Part shown: positions 18,501-27,095 of the stretch, piece by piece
Position numbering within the stretch: position 1 is the first letter of the stretch
Layout: the number at the start of each line of letters is the position of its first letter
Assembly (NCBI GenBank): GCA_018806915.1
Contig: JAGKQI010000102.1
Span: forward strand, 620,001-684,000
Reading direction: 5' to 3'
Origin: Phytophthora colocasiae
Taxonomy: Eukaryota > Oomycota > Peronosporomycetes > Peronosporales > Peronosporaceae
DNA length: 64,000 nucleotides
Program-made: the position numbers and the translations under genes
The notes under the pieces: model-generated
Databases searched by the model: none
Told to the model about the DNA's origin: nothing
What the model saw: only the letters and a program-made list of their open reading frames with translations

Positions 18501-19835
18501 GGAATTCGAACGTCGCGCGACGGCATCCACGTAGGCGCTCATCAAGTGCTGCAAGATGGCGTTGCCGGTCAGACTGGAGTTGGCACCGCCGTCCTTATGT
18601 AACTCTTTGCTGATGGCATTCGGGTCTGAGTAAATTGTATAGTCTGCTCCGGTCTTTGACAGGAAAATGTACGTCCCGCACGGAGAATACTGGTAATCAA
18701 TTTCCTTCACGATATTATAGTCGCGGAACTTCTGGAACGTGTTCTGAAGAATGTTCAGGCTCATCGATAAATACGCCGAACTCGCACTAGGAACCGTCCC
18801 GGTATTCGCTGTTGCAGCCAAGTCGACAAAGCGCTGCTGCATTTGAATAGGTAGCAAGTTCACCAGTGTTTTTGTCGCCTTTGTGATCGTGACAAAACGC
18901 TCCGTAGTCTTCGCAGCAATCGCAGTCGACTGTGCCACATTAAGAATGCTCGGTATGCAGTCAAACTCATTGACAAAAGTAATCACACGCTTGTTAAGCT
19001 TCAGTGGTTCAAGAAACGACGCCAAGCCGGTGGATCCAATATACGGAGCTCCAAAACCAACCGCCAGTATGTGTGGAGTACTGCGAAGAATCGTCGCGCG
19101 GTCTTGGTCAGACATATCTTGAAGCATCAATCTGAAGTCCAACTGACCAGTTGATCCAGGGCTATTTTCTTTGCTTTCTTGTTGCTTTTGCTGGTCATAG
19201 TCGCGTTTTTCGAGAAACAGTCGCGTCTTCGTGGGTAAGTGCTGGTACACCAGTTCACAGAACGCCAGTTGCGCAATGCTTCCGCCAATGGAATGACCAC
19301 AGAGCAGCAGCATCTTCTTGACTTGTCGTGCTTGGTAGTGTATGCCTTGCAGGTCCAGTCGTTGCGTTCGTGTCCAGAATGGAGCGTGGATCCTAGCGCC
19401 GCCGAATCTGTGCACGTACGGCTGCGAGAGCAGTACAGTGGATCCCACAACTGTCTGTAATATGTCTGCAGGCTTAGTAGCTCTCACAGCACAGATCACC
19501 GCCAGCTCGGATTGCATAAGCACGTAGTCACGTGTGAACGCCAGCACTGGGAGCTGCAGACTATGCGGCAGCGGTGACTTGCGCACATGTATCTCCAGCT
19601 CTCGGACGGCGCGTTCGTGGGCCTGTTTGTCGGAATCTGAAGGATCTGATTGAGTAGCAGACAATGCTGCACACAGCACTGCAGCGTTCAGTAGTTCCGT
19701 CTCGCTAGATGCCACTGCGTTCGTCTGGTCGCTATCTACAGCCGAGTCGGTCCACCACCACGCGCGTTTGGGGCCATTTTCAGCAGTTTCTTTTGGCTTC
19801 TTGGTCGAACACGATACTGCAGACGTCGATGCCAT
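15585..19835 (-). CDS. Class 3 lipase-like / DnaJ / glycine-rich membrane fusion protein, copy B
   Basis: Single-exon, 1416 residues, paralogue of copy A (7284-11696) over its full length. Lipase elbow GHSIGGS with Ser182, Asp292 in NEFDCIPS, His430 in LQHLMSAYV; J-domain with HPD at 481-483; hydrophobic helix SVVGGAVAVGASVALIVNA near 660-680; DEFFEC-type acidic repeats; KxxxVSTPFGLGTVDDW module; Gly/Ala-rich membrane stretch; EF-hand-like DPEATGTISKED. The Ser/Thr linker after the J-domain is shorter and differs. Both copies keep all three putative catalytic residues and HPD, so both are probably active. They face each other, with three genes in between, which suggests an inverted duplication. 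Confidence 0.85.
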   Translation of the reverse strand: MASTSAVSCSTKKPKETAENGPKRAWWWTDSAVDSDQTNAVASSETELLNAAVLCAALSATQSDPSDSDKQAHERAVRELEIHVRKSPLPHSLQLPVLAFTRDYVLMQSELAVICAVRATKPADILQTVVGSTVLLSQPYVHRFGGARIHAPFWTRTQRLDLQGIHYQARQVKKMLLLCGHSIGGSIAQLAFCELVYQHLPTKTRLFLEKRDYDQQKQQESKENSPGSTGQLDFRLMLQDMSDQDRATILRSTPHILAVGFGAPYIGSTGLASFLEPLKLNKRVITFVNEFDCIPSILNVAQSTAIAAKTTERFVTITKATKTLVNLLPIQMQQRFVDLAATANTGTVPSASSAYLSMSLNILQNTFQKFRDYNIVKEIDYQYSPCGTYIFLSKTGADYTIYSDPNAISKELHKDGGANSSLTGNAILQHLMSAYVDAVARRSNSIQINASMDFYERLGVPRNATERQIRSAYKQLALKWHPDRWANNSANPQEQSSAEEIFKLLAESYEVLSDAEARKVYDAHLNDSMSLKDEFVRNGTVNGMTLDEAIATFRDVIDNLSGAVSKVTSRFSTPSSTVVNPLRTPSSVRSGLIPNNHDNIFAPDRIRVSRTVGIGADQSEQILYLEPEEIIAGDVAAPTPGSSGASVGLRTVSVVGGAVAVGASVALIVNAWSQYSEMSKKTRQAAVVREMPADCLLLLLEDHRSTQHVDTTQLLLQQSDDRRKKKDAASLVSTDSSRSMDANTAKQLFVRGAQQALVALKQQEDVEEDKLVEEFFECATEYDNAAMEAMAEEEFFDCIDIMDDVALHFGVDALEEEKLMEEKLNTSNAIVPAAKQIEFPPGSTVSTPFGLGTVDDWRESESCAVVRFAVPKFMVGYIQKANISRGASLAKTANSEILESKRTKLADRVVSRYHLDAGAAGGTLKSLVAASGDGALDSGIRAAGGVALANGMARTSSVLGGAVAAPLTIASILVDIGKEYYDYRKRYTDRKSLGVLSTTTEQLMMQDFRLKTGEVIASRTAAAAGAGIGAYSVGSALGMWGTAGLAAGPVGIVAATSAAVVGGMLGFFAGSKAYSVSTVGYFTSQQNAKEHIDRLELGARILFDEFDPEATGTISKEDCIKLMKKLYGAMGSISESGYERTMAVIEGDDFEGPVTWGMFWEWVSTEAAQALRELEHEESKKLSEPVTSETWWNSYMAYFSYLNSKKTTPLLAEPQAAMYPSVIAVLGLTVPTNDSTLVAADEETDKEEEESLVLKAQVEFLVNNDHLTVGDAFQLREQLASDDLVLKESARKTITAMHEGLSDAGPTLVCEGFGFTGGDTMELPGDEPEKEKDATQTPGSNATTSTQSDEKKYSPQTDESLDVMCSLMSTQGLQRFLQRQNIIVPAESEAPVRHEDLHCLALMAAAPSSSTPASVQ

Positions 19836-20037
19836 AGCTTGCGGTGTCTAAATGGCTATGTGGCCGCCTTGGTGTCGTGTTCTTCTTGGTCTGATTTGGC
19901 TGACTCGTCGGAATGACGAGCTCATGTGGAATGTAGCTATGATGAAAAAAATGCGACACCTGAATTTCCACCAATCAGGATGAAGAAGATGTAACAGGGG
20001 GTGGTAAAGCTCATTTGAAGCTCACTTGTGACCGACC
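19836..20037. promoter_or_regulatory. Divergent promoter, lipase-DnaJ copy B / TM9SF
   Basis: 202 bp separate the two start codons, so both promoters must lie here. CTCATTTGA at 20010-20018 fits the oomycete Inr, 20-28 nt before the TM9SF ATG. Confidence 0.5.
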
Positions 20038-21973
20038 ATGTGGACGAAGCTGCTGCTTGTGGCTGCCACGCTCGCGTCTGTGGCGGCTGAAGATGGCTAC
20101 AAGATGCGCGACGAGGTGGATGTCGTAGCGAACACGGTGCGTCTGCTGTACCAGTTTATATAACACCATAATTGCATAAGTAGACTACGTTCACGTCTTC
20201 TGAATGCTGAGTCTCGTGCTTGTTGTAGATCCGTCCTTACGCGAATCCGACCGAGACATACCAGTACTATAAGTTGCCGTATTGCAAGCCCAAGGAGCGT
20301 CAATGGGACGATCACAACTTGGGTGAGCTGCTCACTGGCAGCCGCAAAGTTGTGACAGACTACCGTCTCTACTTTGGTGTGGACCAGACGTACGCGCAAC
20401 TCTGCAAACTACCAGTCACACCCGACGTCATGAAGGCATTCACAGATGCAGTAGATGAAGACTACGAGTTCGAGATGTATGTGGATGACATCAGACTTCG
20501 AGGACAGGTGGGGTACCTCATTCAGGAAGGCATCCGAGAAGGGATGAAAATGCACTACTACCTCAACACGCACCTGCACTTCGACATCGCCTACAACGAC
20601 GTGGAGGCAGTTGAAGGCAGAAACAAGGTACAAATAGTAAATACGTGTGTACTTTTTGGAGATATATATTAACTTTTGATGCAGATTGTAGCTGTGAACA
20701 TGACGATGGCATCCTCTGACCCTGATCTTGAATACCACTACGCGCTATCGCCCGAGAACATTGCCAAATCACCAGAAGCCATTTTTACATACTCTGTGAA
20801 GTGGCACAATCGACCGGATCTGCTGTACGAGAACCGCAATGTCGACAATGACCTGATTGAGCCCGACGACCTGGAGCTCCATTGGATTTCAGTGATTAAC
20901 TCGTTTATCCTGGTGATGATGTTGACGGGTTTTCTGTCGATTGTGATGATTCGGATCCTCAAGCGCGATTTCTCTCGGTACACTGACTTGGAGACTGGAG
21001 ATGACCACACACTGGAGGACGATTCCGGCTGGAAATTGTTGCATGCCGATGTCTTCAGGTTCCCCACCAACTTGAGTGTTTTCTGCGCACTAAACGGCGC
21101 CGGTGCTCAATTGTTTGTGATGGTGTCGGTGGTCCTCGTCTCCTCGTTACTCGGTATCGTGAAGCCCAACAAACGCGGTGGTATGATGACTGCCTTCATC
21201 GTTCTCTATGCGCTCACTGCAGGTGTTGGAGGGTCCGCAATGATCAGGATGAACGGACTGCGGTAGCCAGGAACGGACGGGATCTCACGCGCGATCTTGT
21301 TCGTGCGGCATGGAGACTTGAATTCACCCGTCGAGTTCCGCCCTGCAACTCCTCCAATAATCGTCAAAGGCAGGGCCACGGTAATGAACAGGGCGAGCAC
21401 GATCATGATAGTTCCAAAAGGAAGAGCTGCCGACGAGTCGTTCCAGATAGCTACCGTATTCAGGAATGAGAAGATGACAACAAGTGGTCCAGGGATGACC
21501 AGCACGCACATTAAAATGTTCCACACCCATCGCTTCCCTCCAAGCTGGCGGTATATCCGCGCAGAATGAACCCATTCAGCGCCGTTTACATTGAGCTGCA
21601 CCACATTTTCGCGGCGATCTGGGGCCACTCGATCTACAAGCTGTTCGGTATCTTGTTCTTGTCGTTCGTCATGCTGGTGTTCGTGACTGCGTTCACGACC
21701 ATCTCGCTGACCTACATCCAGCTCTCATCTGAAGACCATCGGTGGTGGTGGCGGTCGTACATCTCAGGCGGCACCACAGGGCTGTTTGTGCTTGCGTACA
21801 GTCTGTGGTATTACACGCATGTTGCGGACATGACAGGGTTCTTCCAGGCGGCGTTCTACTTCGGCTACTCGAGCATGATAGCCTACTGCTTCTTCGTTAT
21901 GCTGGGGTTTATCGGATTCCAGAGCTCACTCTTCTTCGTCAACAAAATCTATCGGACCATCAAGGTGGAGTAG
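20038..21973 (+). pseudogene. TM9SF (nonaspanin/EMP70) gene broken by an internal inversion
   Basis: Exons 20038-20136, 20229-20627 and 20685 onwards, all in phase. Residues 1-17 (MWTKLLLVAATLASVAA) are a signal peptide; a lumenal domain follows, then the first membrane helix WISVINSFILVMMLTGFL and the GAGAQLFVMVSVVL / NKRGGMMTAFIVLYALTAGV core. At about 21235 the coding sense switches to the minus strand and returns to plus at about 21567 with NPFSAVYIELHHIFAAIWGH, EDHRWWWRSYISGGTTG and the C-terminal IYRTIKVE. TM9SF proteins work in endosome/Golgi membrane traffic. As sequenced, the frame stops at 21266, losing most of the nine membrane spans. Either a true null allele or an assembly error. 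Confidence 0.85.
21235..21566 (-). other. Inverted ~330 bp segment of the TM9SF coding exon
   Basis: Read on the minus strand this piece is an open, well-conserved TM9SF segment: ARIYRQLGGKRWVWNI, PGPLVVIFSFLNT, AALPFGTIMIV, GGVAGRNSTGEFKSPCRTNK and REIPSVPGYRS. These belong between the last plus-strand residues before 21235 (ALTAGVGG) and the first after it (NPFSAVYIEL). Flipping the segment would restore collinearity apart from a few bases lost at the breakpoints. No long inverted repeats are visible at the ends. There are no stops inside, so the inversion is recent or artefactual. Confidence 0.88.
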
Positions 21974-22147
21974 AATCCTGAGTAGCAATGTAGCAGTAAC
22001 CGAATGACAATTACTGATGCAGTGCTGTCATTGACTTCTGAGGGATCCTTCACTTGGATACACGCCTATCCCGCACCGTCCGTCTGGCGGCGAATGGACA
22101 CATCTCGGCCATAACCAGAAGTGCGGCCCAAGCACCAGTGCGGTGTG

Positions 22148-22513
22148 ATGAAGATCATCAAGGCGGTGGTGCAGAGAGAACCTCCCCCGCGATGGGGGTA
22201 CCTGGCATTGATGGCGGGGATGCTGTACTTGCTGCGGCGCTCAAAGATCAAGGACATTCCACGTGAGGTACGTTGACTTGGAACTCTTGGTATTGACGAC
22301 CCAAATCCTGACGTTGTGTCTTGTAGAACGTGCTGAGTTTCTTTGCCGCTATGCTGCCCACGGAGCTCTCGCACAACTTGTTGGCTATCAATGCTGCCAT
22401 TATCTACAATCTACACAGGTCCAAACGACCTGTTCTATCGGAATGGGTGGGCTCCATTGCTGCACTCGTGCAATGCATCGTCATGATCCGACTGGCGAGA
22501 ATCTATCGCGAGA
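22148..22513 (+). pseudogene. Alpha/beta hydrolase copy 1, 5' part (before the gypsy insertion)
   Basis: Exon 1 22148-22267 (MKIIKAVVQREPPPRWGYLA ... DIPRE), intron 22268-22326, exon 2 from 22327 (NVLSFFAAMLPTELSHN ... ARIYRE). The N-terminal membrane helix and the PTELSH motif match hydrolase copy 2 at 28689. The coding frame is cut at 22513 by the LTR element; it resumes at 27096. Intron position and phase are the same as in copy 2. Confidence 0.85.
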
Positions 22514-22770
22514 TGTCACGTGGGTGACGTTGAGACTTGAGCTCTTGGAGTAAAAAGTAGAACTGAGATTAAGTTGGTCGTCTTAAGCTACTCTCGCCCT
22601 TGGCTACCTCTAACTATGGACAACTAACTCCCTCTTGAACGTCAAGCATATGCAGCAGCCATGAAGGCTGGTAAACAAGCAATGCAGCTGATCTGCTGCT
22701 TCCAGGGCACGTATCGTGCTTTCTGAGCGTGGCACGTGCGTTCTTAGACGGACGTCACTGCCGACTCACA
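22514..22770 (-). repeat. 3' LTR of the young gypsy element
   Basis: 257 bp direct repeat of 26839-27095. The end of the integrase ORF reads into it (stop at 22744). Confidence 0.95.
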
Positions 22771-23637
22771 GTCTCCTCCACGCTTGGCCTTGCAGGGGCG
22801 CACTCGACGGATGTGCACCTTTTCAAGGTAGCGACCCTTGTCAAGGGTAAGCGTCCCATGCTCTTGGACTGCAACGACTTCGAACGGTCCGTCGAATAGA
22901 GGCTGCATTTTTCCTTGGACACCGGCGTCGCGGCGCAACAGCACGTGGTCACCAGGCCGATATGCCCACTCAGAGCGTCCTCGATTTTCGCGTCTGTTAT
23001 GCGCGCGCACTTGGTCCACCTTACGCTGGTGCTCGGCTGCCCAGTCTGTCTTGTGGGCCATGTCGACCAGCATGTCTCGACCAAAGGCGAGCTGAGCCGG
23101 TGAAGCCTTCAGCATTGAGTGGTTGGACGCTCTCATGGCGAACATGGTGTTGTTCAGGAAGTTGGCCCAGTCGTCCGATGTGGCGATGCTTTTGGTCCTC
23201 ATCTTCTCACCGATAACTCGGTGGACCCGTTCGATGACCGCGTTTGCCTGCGGGTTCCTTGTCGTCGTGACAATGCGCTCCACTCCGTAGCTGTCGAGCA
23301 GCTCGGCGAATTCCTTCTTGAACTCGCTACCTCCATCGTGAACGCATCTCGCTGGGCGTGGGTAGCGAGCAAACCAGTAGCGATCCATCAGGTATGCCGC
23401 TTCTGCACTGGTGGCATCGAGTGTAGGAAGGATTTCCACTAGGCGCGTAGCTGTGTCGATAATCGCCAGCTCCCTGAAGCCCTTCCTTCCGTACGGTCCG
23501 ATTGAGTCGACTGCAATTTCGTACCATGGCCACACCTCCACCGTTTTTGGTGGTAGCAATCCATAACGAGTCGTAGGATGCTTAGCCTTCAAGCAGGTGA
23601 TGCACTTGTCGACGAACTTTCGGATATCTGTTTCCAT
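22744..23637 (-). CDS. Gypsy integrase
   Basis: 297 residues, overlapping the upstream ORF by 49 nt in the -1 frame. CITCLKAK gives the CC pair of the HHCC zinc finger. The core has Asp44 (EIAVDSIGPYG), Asp101 (VHDGGSEF) and Glu136 (NAVIERVHR). The C-terminal YRPGDHVLLRRD/GPFEVVAV region is the usual SH3-like GPY/F module; no chromodomain is seen. The stop lies inside the 3' LTR. Confidence 0.92.
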   Translation of the reverse strand: METDIRKFVDKCITCLKAKHPTTRYGLLPPKTVEVWPWYEIAVDSIGPYGRKGFRELAIIDTATRLVEILPTLDATSAEAAYLMDRYWFARYPRPARCVHDGGSEFKKEFAELLDSYGVERIVTTTRNPQANAVIERVHRVIGEKMRTKSIATSDDWANFLNNTMFAMRASNHSMLKASPAQLAFGRDMLVDMAHKTDWAAEHQRKVDQVRAHNRRENRGRSEWAYRPGDHVLLRRDAGVQGKMQPLFDGPFEVVAVQEHGTLTLDKGRYLEKVHIRRVRPCKAKRGGDCESAVTSV

Positions 23638-26600
23638 TCCCAGTGAAACACTTGGGCGATAGTGTTTTTCATTGTGGCGGCGCCGGGGTGGATGAGCAGG
23701 TCGTGGTAGGTCTGCACGAGTTGATGCTGTAGTGGTGTGGGGACCAACACCTTCTTGGTGACGGGGTGCACCTTTACCACCGTGCCCGCTATTTCTTGGA
23801 CCTCGGCCTCCACGAGTGTCGGGTCATCAGCTTGGCTAGCAGCCACAACTCGCATATCCACTGGGCATGATTCATCCACCACTGCCGCTGCAAGTGCCGC
23901 GATTGACACAGGCGCCTCCAGATCGGAGCGATCTTCATCTTTGATCGGCAGCCGTGACAGCGCGTCCGCCACGACGTTGCTGGTACCTGGGATGTAGTGG
24001 AAGATAGGGCCGAACTCCTCAATCTCGAGACGCCACCGCATCATGTGGACGTCGTGAAAAGTCGAGTAGGTCAGATTCAGATGATCGGTATGCAGGTGTA
24101 GTTCTTGACCCAGAAGCATGCTGCGAAACTCTCGCAGCAACAGCAAGATGCTGAGCAGCTCCAGCCGATTGGCCGGGTAGGCGGTCTGAGCATGGTTGCA
24201 CTTCTTGGACCAGTATGCCAGCGGCTTCTTGTCTTGCGTGATCACCGCACCCAATTGCAGCTTCGACGCATCTGTGAACACGTGAAATGGTCGTCTACTA
24301 GCTGGGAAAGCAAGTAGTACGCGCTTCGCTAGCGCAGATTTTACTGCCTCGAACGCCTCGCTTTCGGCGCTTGTCCATTGGAAATTTCTTGTCGGTGACG
24401 TGAGTCGAGTCAACGGTGCAAGTAGTTCAGCTCGACGAGGAATCATGTCGCCGTAAAAATTCACCATTCCGACAAATCGACGTACTTCTCGGCGATTGCG
24501 GGGCGGAGCAATTGCAGTAATCGCTGCGACCTTGTTTGGCAGCGCCGCTATACCGTCTTCAGTCAGCTGGTAGCCGAGATACTCCACCACCTTCGCGCAG
24601 ATCTTGGACTTCTTGCGATGGAGTGTCAGCCCGAAGTCGCGCAGGCGATGGAAAACCACCGCTAGATGCTCTAGATGCTCGGCGAAAGAGCACGATGTAA
24701 CCATTATGTCATCGAGATACACGCGCACGTACTCCAGGTCGCCAAGTTTCTCATCCATGCAAGCTTGGAACTCATCGGGTGCAGTCGACACGCCCATCGG
24801 CAAACGAGCGAAGACAAACTTGCCGAGAGGTGTAGTAATTGCCGTTGCAGCTCTGCTCTTTCGCGCTAACACACGTGTGTAGTAGCTAAGCGGGACATCG
24901 AACACCGACTTGTATTTCGGCTGCTCCACCGAGCGAACCATCTCTTTGACATCCTTCGTCGGGTAGTGGTTGCGCTGCAGGAATTTGTTCAATTTCCGGA
25001 AGTCGCACACGAGGCGCACCGATCCATCCTTCTTCGGTACTACAAATGCTGGTGACGCCCACAAGGATGTTGAATCCCGCACCAAAACACCAATGTCAAT
25101 GAGGCGCTGGATCTCTGCTCGCGTCGCGTCGTAGTAAGCTCGTGGAATCGGAAATGGTCGGCTAGCAATGGGTTTTGCGTCCGGTGTCAACGGAAGCACA
25201 TAGGGCTCCTTTTTCATCGTACCGAGAGAGCCCGTAAACAGATCGGAAAATTCATTGACCAAGTTCATCATCTCTGCCTTCTGCGTAGGCGTAAGCTCAG
25301 CTTCCGAAAACATCGACTCCAATGGAATTTCTTCGGGTTCGTCCACGTTAATCTCGGCACGGCACTCCGCGTCAGACGCAAGCACCGCTGCCTGGAAAGT
25401 CTTGGTTCCATTTGGCTTCGTCATTGGTATTTCGATGCCATCCCACTCGATAACACTACGATCGAAGTCCAGCACCATCCTCTGTTGCTGCATGAAATCG
25501 CGACCCAACATCACTGGGTAGAGGAGTTTTTCAGCCACCCGAAATTCGTGTGAGCACGTCCGCGAATGCGAGAAGTCCAACATCTTGAAGGTTGCTTCCG
25601 CATTGTGTGTGGTCATGCCTGGAGATCCATCAGCATTGAGAAAATTGGCGACCGCGGGTCGCAGATTAATATCCTGCTTTGCCACAGTAGCCGTCGCTCG
25701 GTCCATCGCCGACGAGGTACAGCCCGTATCCAACAGTGCCGTTACTCGGGTTTTTCCCAGCTGAATCTGCACTATCATCTTGGGGTCTTCCTTTCCTGAA
25801 GTCTGAGCTATAGGGGGACTCATCGCCGCCAAGGTGTTGGAATAGTCACTGCTGTAAAAGCGCATCGCTGCAAACTCTTCATCTTGTCGCTTCTTCATTG
25901 CGCTCATCATCGCAGCCATCTCAGCGAGTTGTTCTTGCATAGCCGCCATGGTATTGGGGCCATTGCTGCGTCGGTCGCCATGGTTCGGCTTGTTACGCGG
26001 GCGATAAGCTGGCGACTCGGGGTTCCGGAAACAACGATCGTCATTGTGGTTGTCCATCTTGCAGTAGTTGCAGTACCTTTTTGCTGAGTCGCGGTTACCG
26101 TTGTCTCGCGGGTTATTGCCGCCATCCTTCTTCGCGTTCTTGCGGTTGCTATTGCGTTGTTGCTTGTTATCGCTGCGTGGTTGGCGATTGTTTCGGAGAA
26201 TTGCTTCATCTCGTTCGTTCCGCTCGATCAGCTCGAACTGTGCTTCAATGGACGCCAGGTCCCAGATGCGAGAAATTCTGTTGATCTCGACTTGCCAGTT
26301 TATCGGCATACCTTGTCGGAACATGCGAACCGTATCGGCCTCGGGTACAGACTCATTCTCCCCGTGCTCGAGAAAGGGGATCATGCGGAGGATCATTCGG
26401 AACTCCCCACTGTACTGCCTGACCGTCTTGTTGTAGCCCTTCTTCAGCTGCGTTAGCTCGTCCATCAGTAGGCCTCTCGTGCCCGCTGGACAGTGTCGTG
26501 CAGTGAGATGGCGTAGGCCAGCGATCGCCACGTCTGGGCGAAGGTGTGCTTCGTCTCGCACAAAGTCGTTGAAAAAATTCAAGTCCTCATCGAAGAGCAG

Positions 26601-26792
26601 CAGCTGAATGTCCTCGACAAACGCATACTGGTCCTCTGGGTCTTGTCCGTACTGCATGAACGTTGCGTACTCTTGCAGGCGAAGGATCCACTGCAGCCAT
26701 TCCTTGCTGGTGCCTTGCCTGAAAACTGGTATCTTCTTTTTCACGGTGGTACCGTTTTGCTTCACTTTAGCGAAAGTGATCTCTTCCGCCAT
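23589..26792 (-). CDS. Gypsy gag-protease-reverse transcriptase-RNase H polyprotein
   Basis: The ORF opens at 26816; the second ATG (26792, MAEEITFAKVKQ) is the likelier start. Gag is followed by one zinc knuckle CNYCKMDNHNDDRC (residues 249-262 counted from 26816), an aspartic protease with LLDTGCTSSAMD (Asp363), and a reverse transcriptase with FVVPKKDGSVRLVCDFRKLN and YLDDIM (Asp702-Asp703). RNase H has FTDASKLQLGAV, and the first half of the integrase zinc finger follows (HPGAATMKN ... VFHW). It ends in a different frame from the integrase ORF: the frame breaks between the HH and CC halves of that zinc finger, so a -1 shift or a sequence error is required for a full pol. Confidence 0.92.
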   Translation of the reverse strand: MAEEITFAKVKQNGTTVKKKIPVFRQGTSKEWLQWILRLQEYATFMQYGQDPEDQYAFVEDIQLLLFDEDLNFFNDFVRDEAHLRPDVAIAGLRHLTARHCPAGTRGLLMDELTQLKKGYNKTVRQYSGEFRMILRMIPFLEHGENESVPEADTVRMFRQGMPINWQVEINRISRIWDLASIEAQFELIERNERDEAILRNNRQPRSDNKQQRNSNRKNAKKDGGNNPRDNGNRDSAKRYCNYCKMDNHNDDRCFRNPESPAYRPRNKPNHGDRRSNGPNTMAAMQEQLAEMAAMMSAMKKRQDEEFAAMRFYSSDYSNTLAAMSPPIAQTSGKEDPKMIVQIQLGKTRVTALLDTGCTSSAMDRATATVAKQDINLRPAVANFLNADGSPGMTTHNAEATFKMLDFSHSRTCSHEFRVAEKLLYPVMLGRDFMQQQRMVLDFDRSVIEWDGIEIPMTKPNGTKTFQAAVLASDAECRAEINVDEPEEIPLESMFSEAELTPTQKAEMMNLVNEFSDLFTGSLGTMKKEPYVLPLTPDAKPIASRPFPIPRAYYDATRAEIQRLIDIGVLVRDSTSLWASPAFVVPKKDGSVRLVCDFRKLNKFLQRNHYPTKDVKEMVRSVEQPKYKSVFDVPLSYYTRVLARKSRAATAITTPLGKFVFARLPMGVSTAPDEFQACMDEKLGDLEYVRVYLDDIMVTSCSFAEHLEHLAVVFHRLRDFGLTLHRKKSKICAKVVEYLGYQLTEDGIAALPNKVAAITAIAPPRNRREVRRFVGMVNFYGDMIPRRAELLAPLTRLTSPTRNFQWTSAESEAFEAVKSALAKRVLLAFPASRRPFHVFTDASKLQLGAVITQDKKPLAYWSKKCNHAQTAYPANRLELLSILLLLREFRSMLLGQELHLHTDHLNLTYSTFHDVHMMRWRLEIEEFGPIFHYIPGTSNVVADALSRLPIKDEDRSDLEAPVSIAALAAAVVDESCPVDMRVVAASQADDPTLVEAEVQEIAGTVVKVHPVTKKVLVPTPLQHQLVQTYHDLLIHPGAATMKNTIAQVFHWEWKQISESSSTSASPA

Positions 26793-26838
26793 CTTGTTGT
26801 TTTGTCGTAGCCGCACGCTACGTTTTGATTAATCAAAA

Positions 26839-27095
26839 TGTCACGTGGGTGACGTTGAGACTTGAGCTCTTGGAGTAAAAAGTAGAACTGAGATTAAGTT
26901 GGTCGTCTTAAGCTACTCTCGCCCTTGGCTACCTCTAACTATGGACAACTAACTCCCTCTTGAACGTCAAGCATATGCAGCAGCCATGAAGGCTGGTAAA
27001 CAAGCAATGCAGCTGATCTGCTGCTTCCAGGGCACGTATCGTGCTTTCTGAGCGTGGCACGTTCGTTCTTAGACGGACGTCACTGCCGACTCACA
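26839..27095 (-). repeat. 5' LTR of the young gypsy element
   Basis: 257 bp direct repeat of 22514-22770 with one substitution. In element orientation it begins TGTGAGTCGG and ends CACGTGACA. Confidence 0.95.

Larger units (their letters stand above)
22514..27095 (-). mobile_element. Young complete Ty3/gypsy LTR retrotransposon
   Basis: 4582 bp, inserted in minus orientation inside the hydrolase exon. LTRs of 257 bp (22514-22770 and 26839-27095), TG...CA ends, one mismatch between them (GCACGTGCG versus GCACGTTCG). Target duplication CGAGA at 22509-22513 and 27096-27100. Polypurine tract GTGGAGGAGAC abuts the 3' LTR (minus strand). Beside the 5' LTR is a palindrome (TTTTGATTAATCAAAA) rather than an obvious tRNA-complementary primer site. 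Coding order gag-PR-RT-RH-INT. Near-identical LTRs imply very recent movement. Confidence 0.95.

Noticed and set aside
23600..23640. Classic -1 slippery heptamer joining the two gypsy ORFs
   Set aside because: No X XXY YYZ heptamer in the proper frame lies in the overlap.
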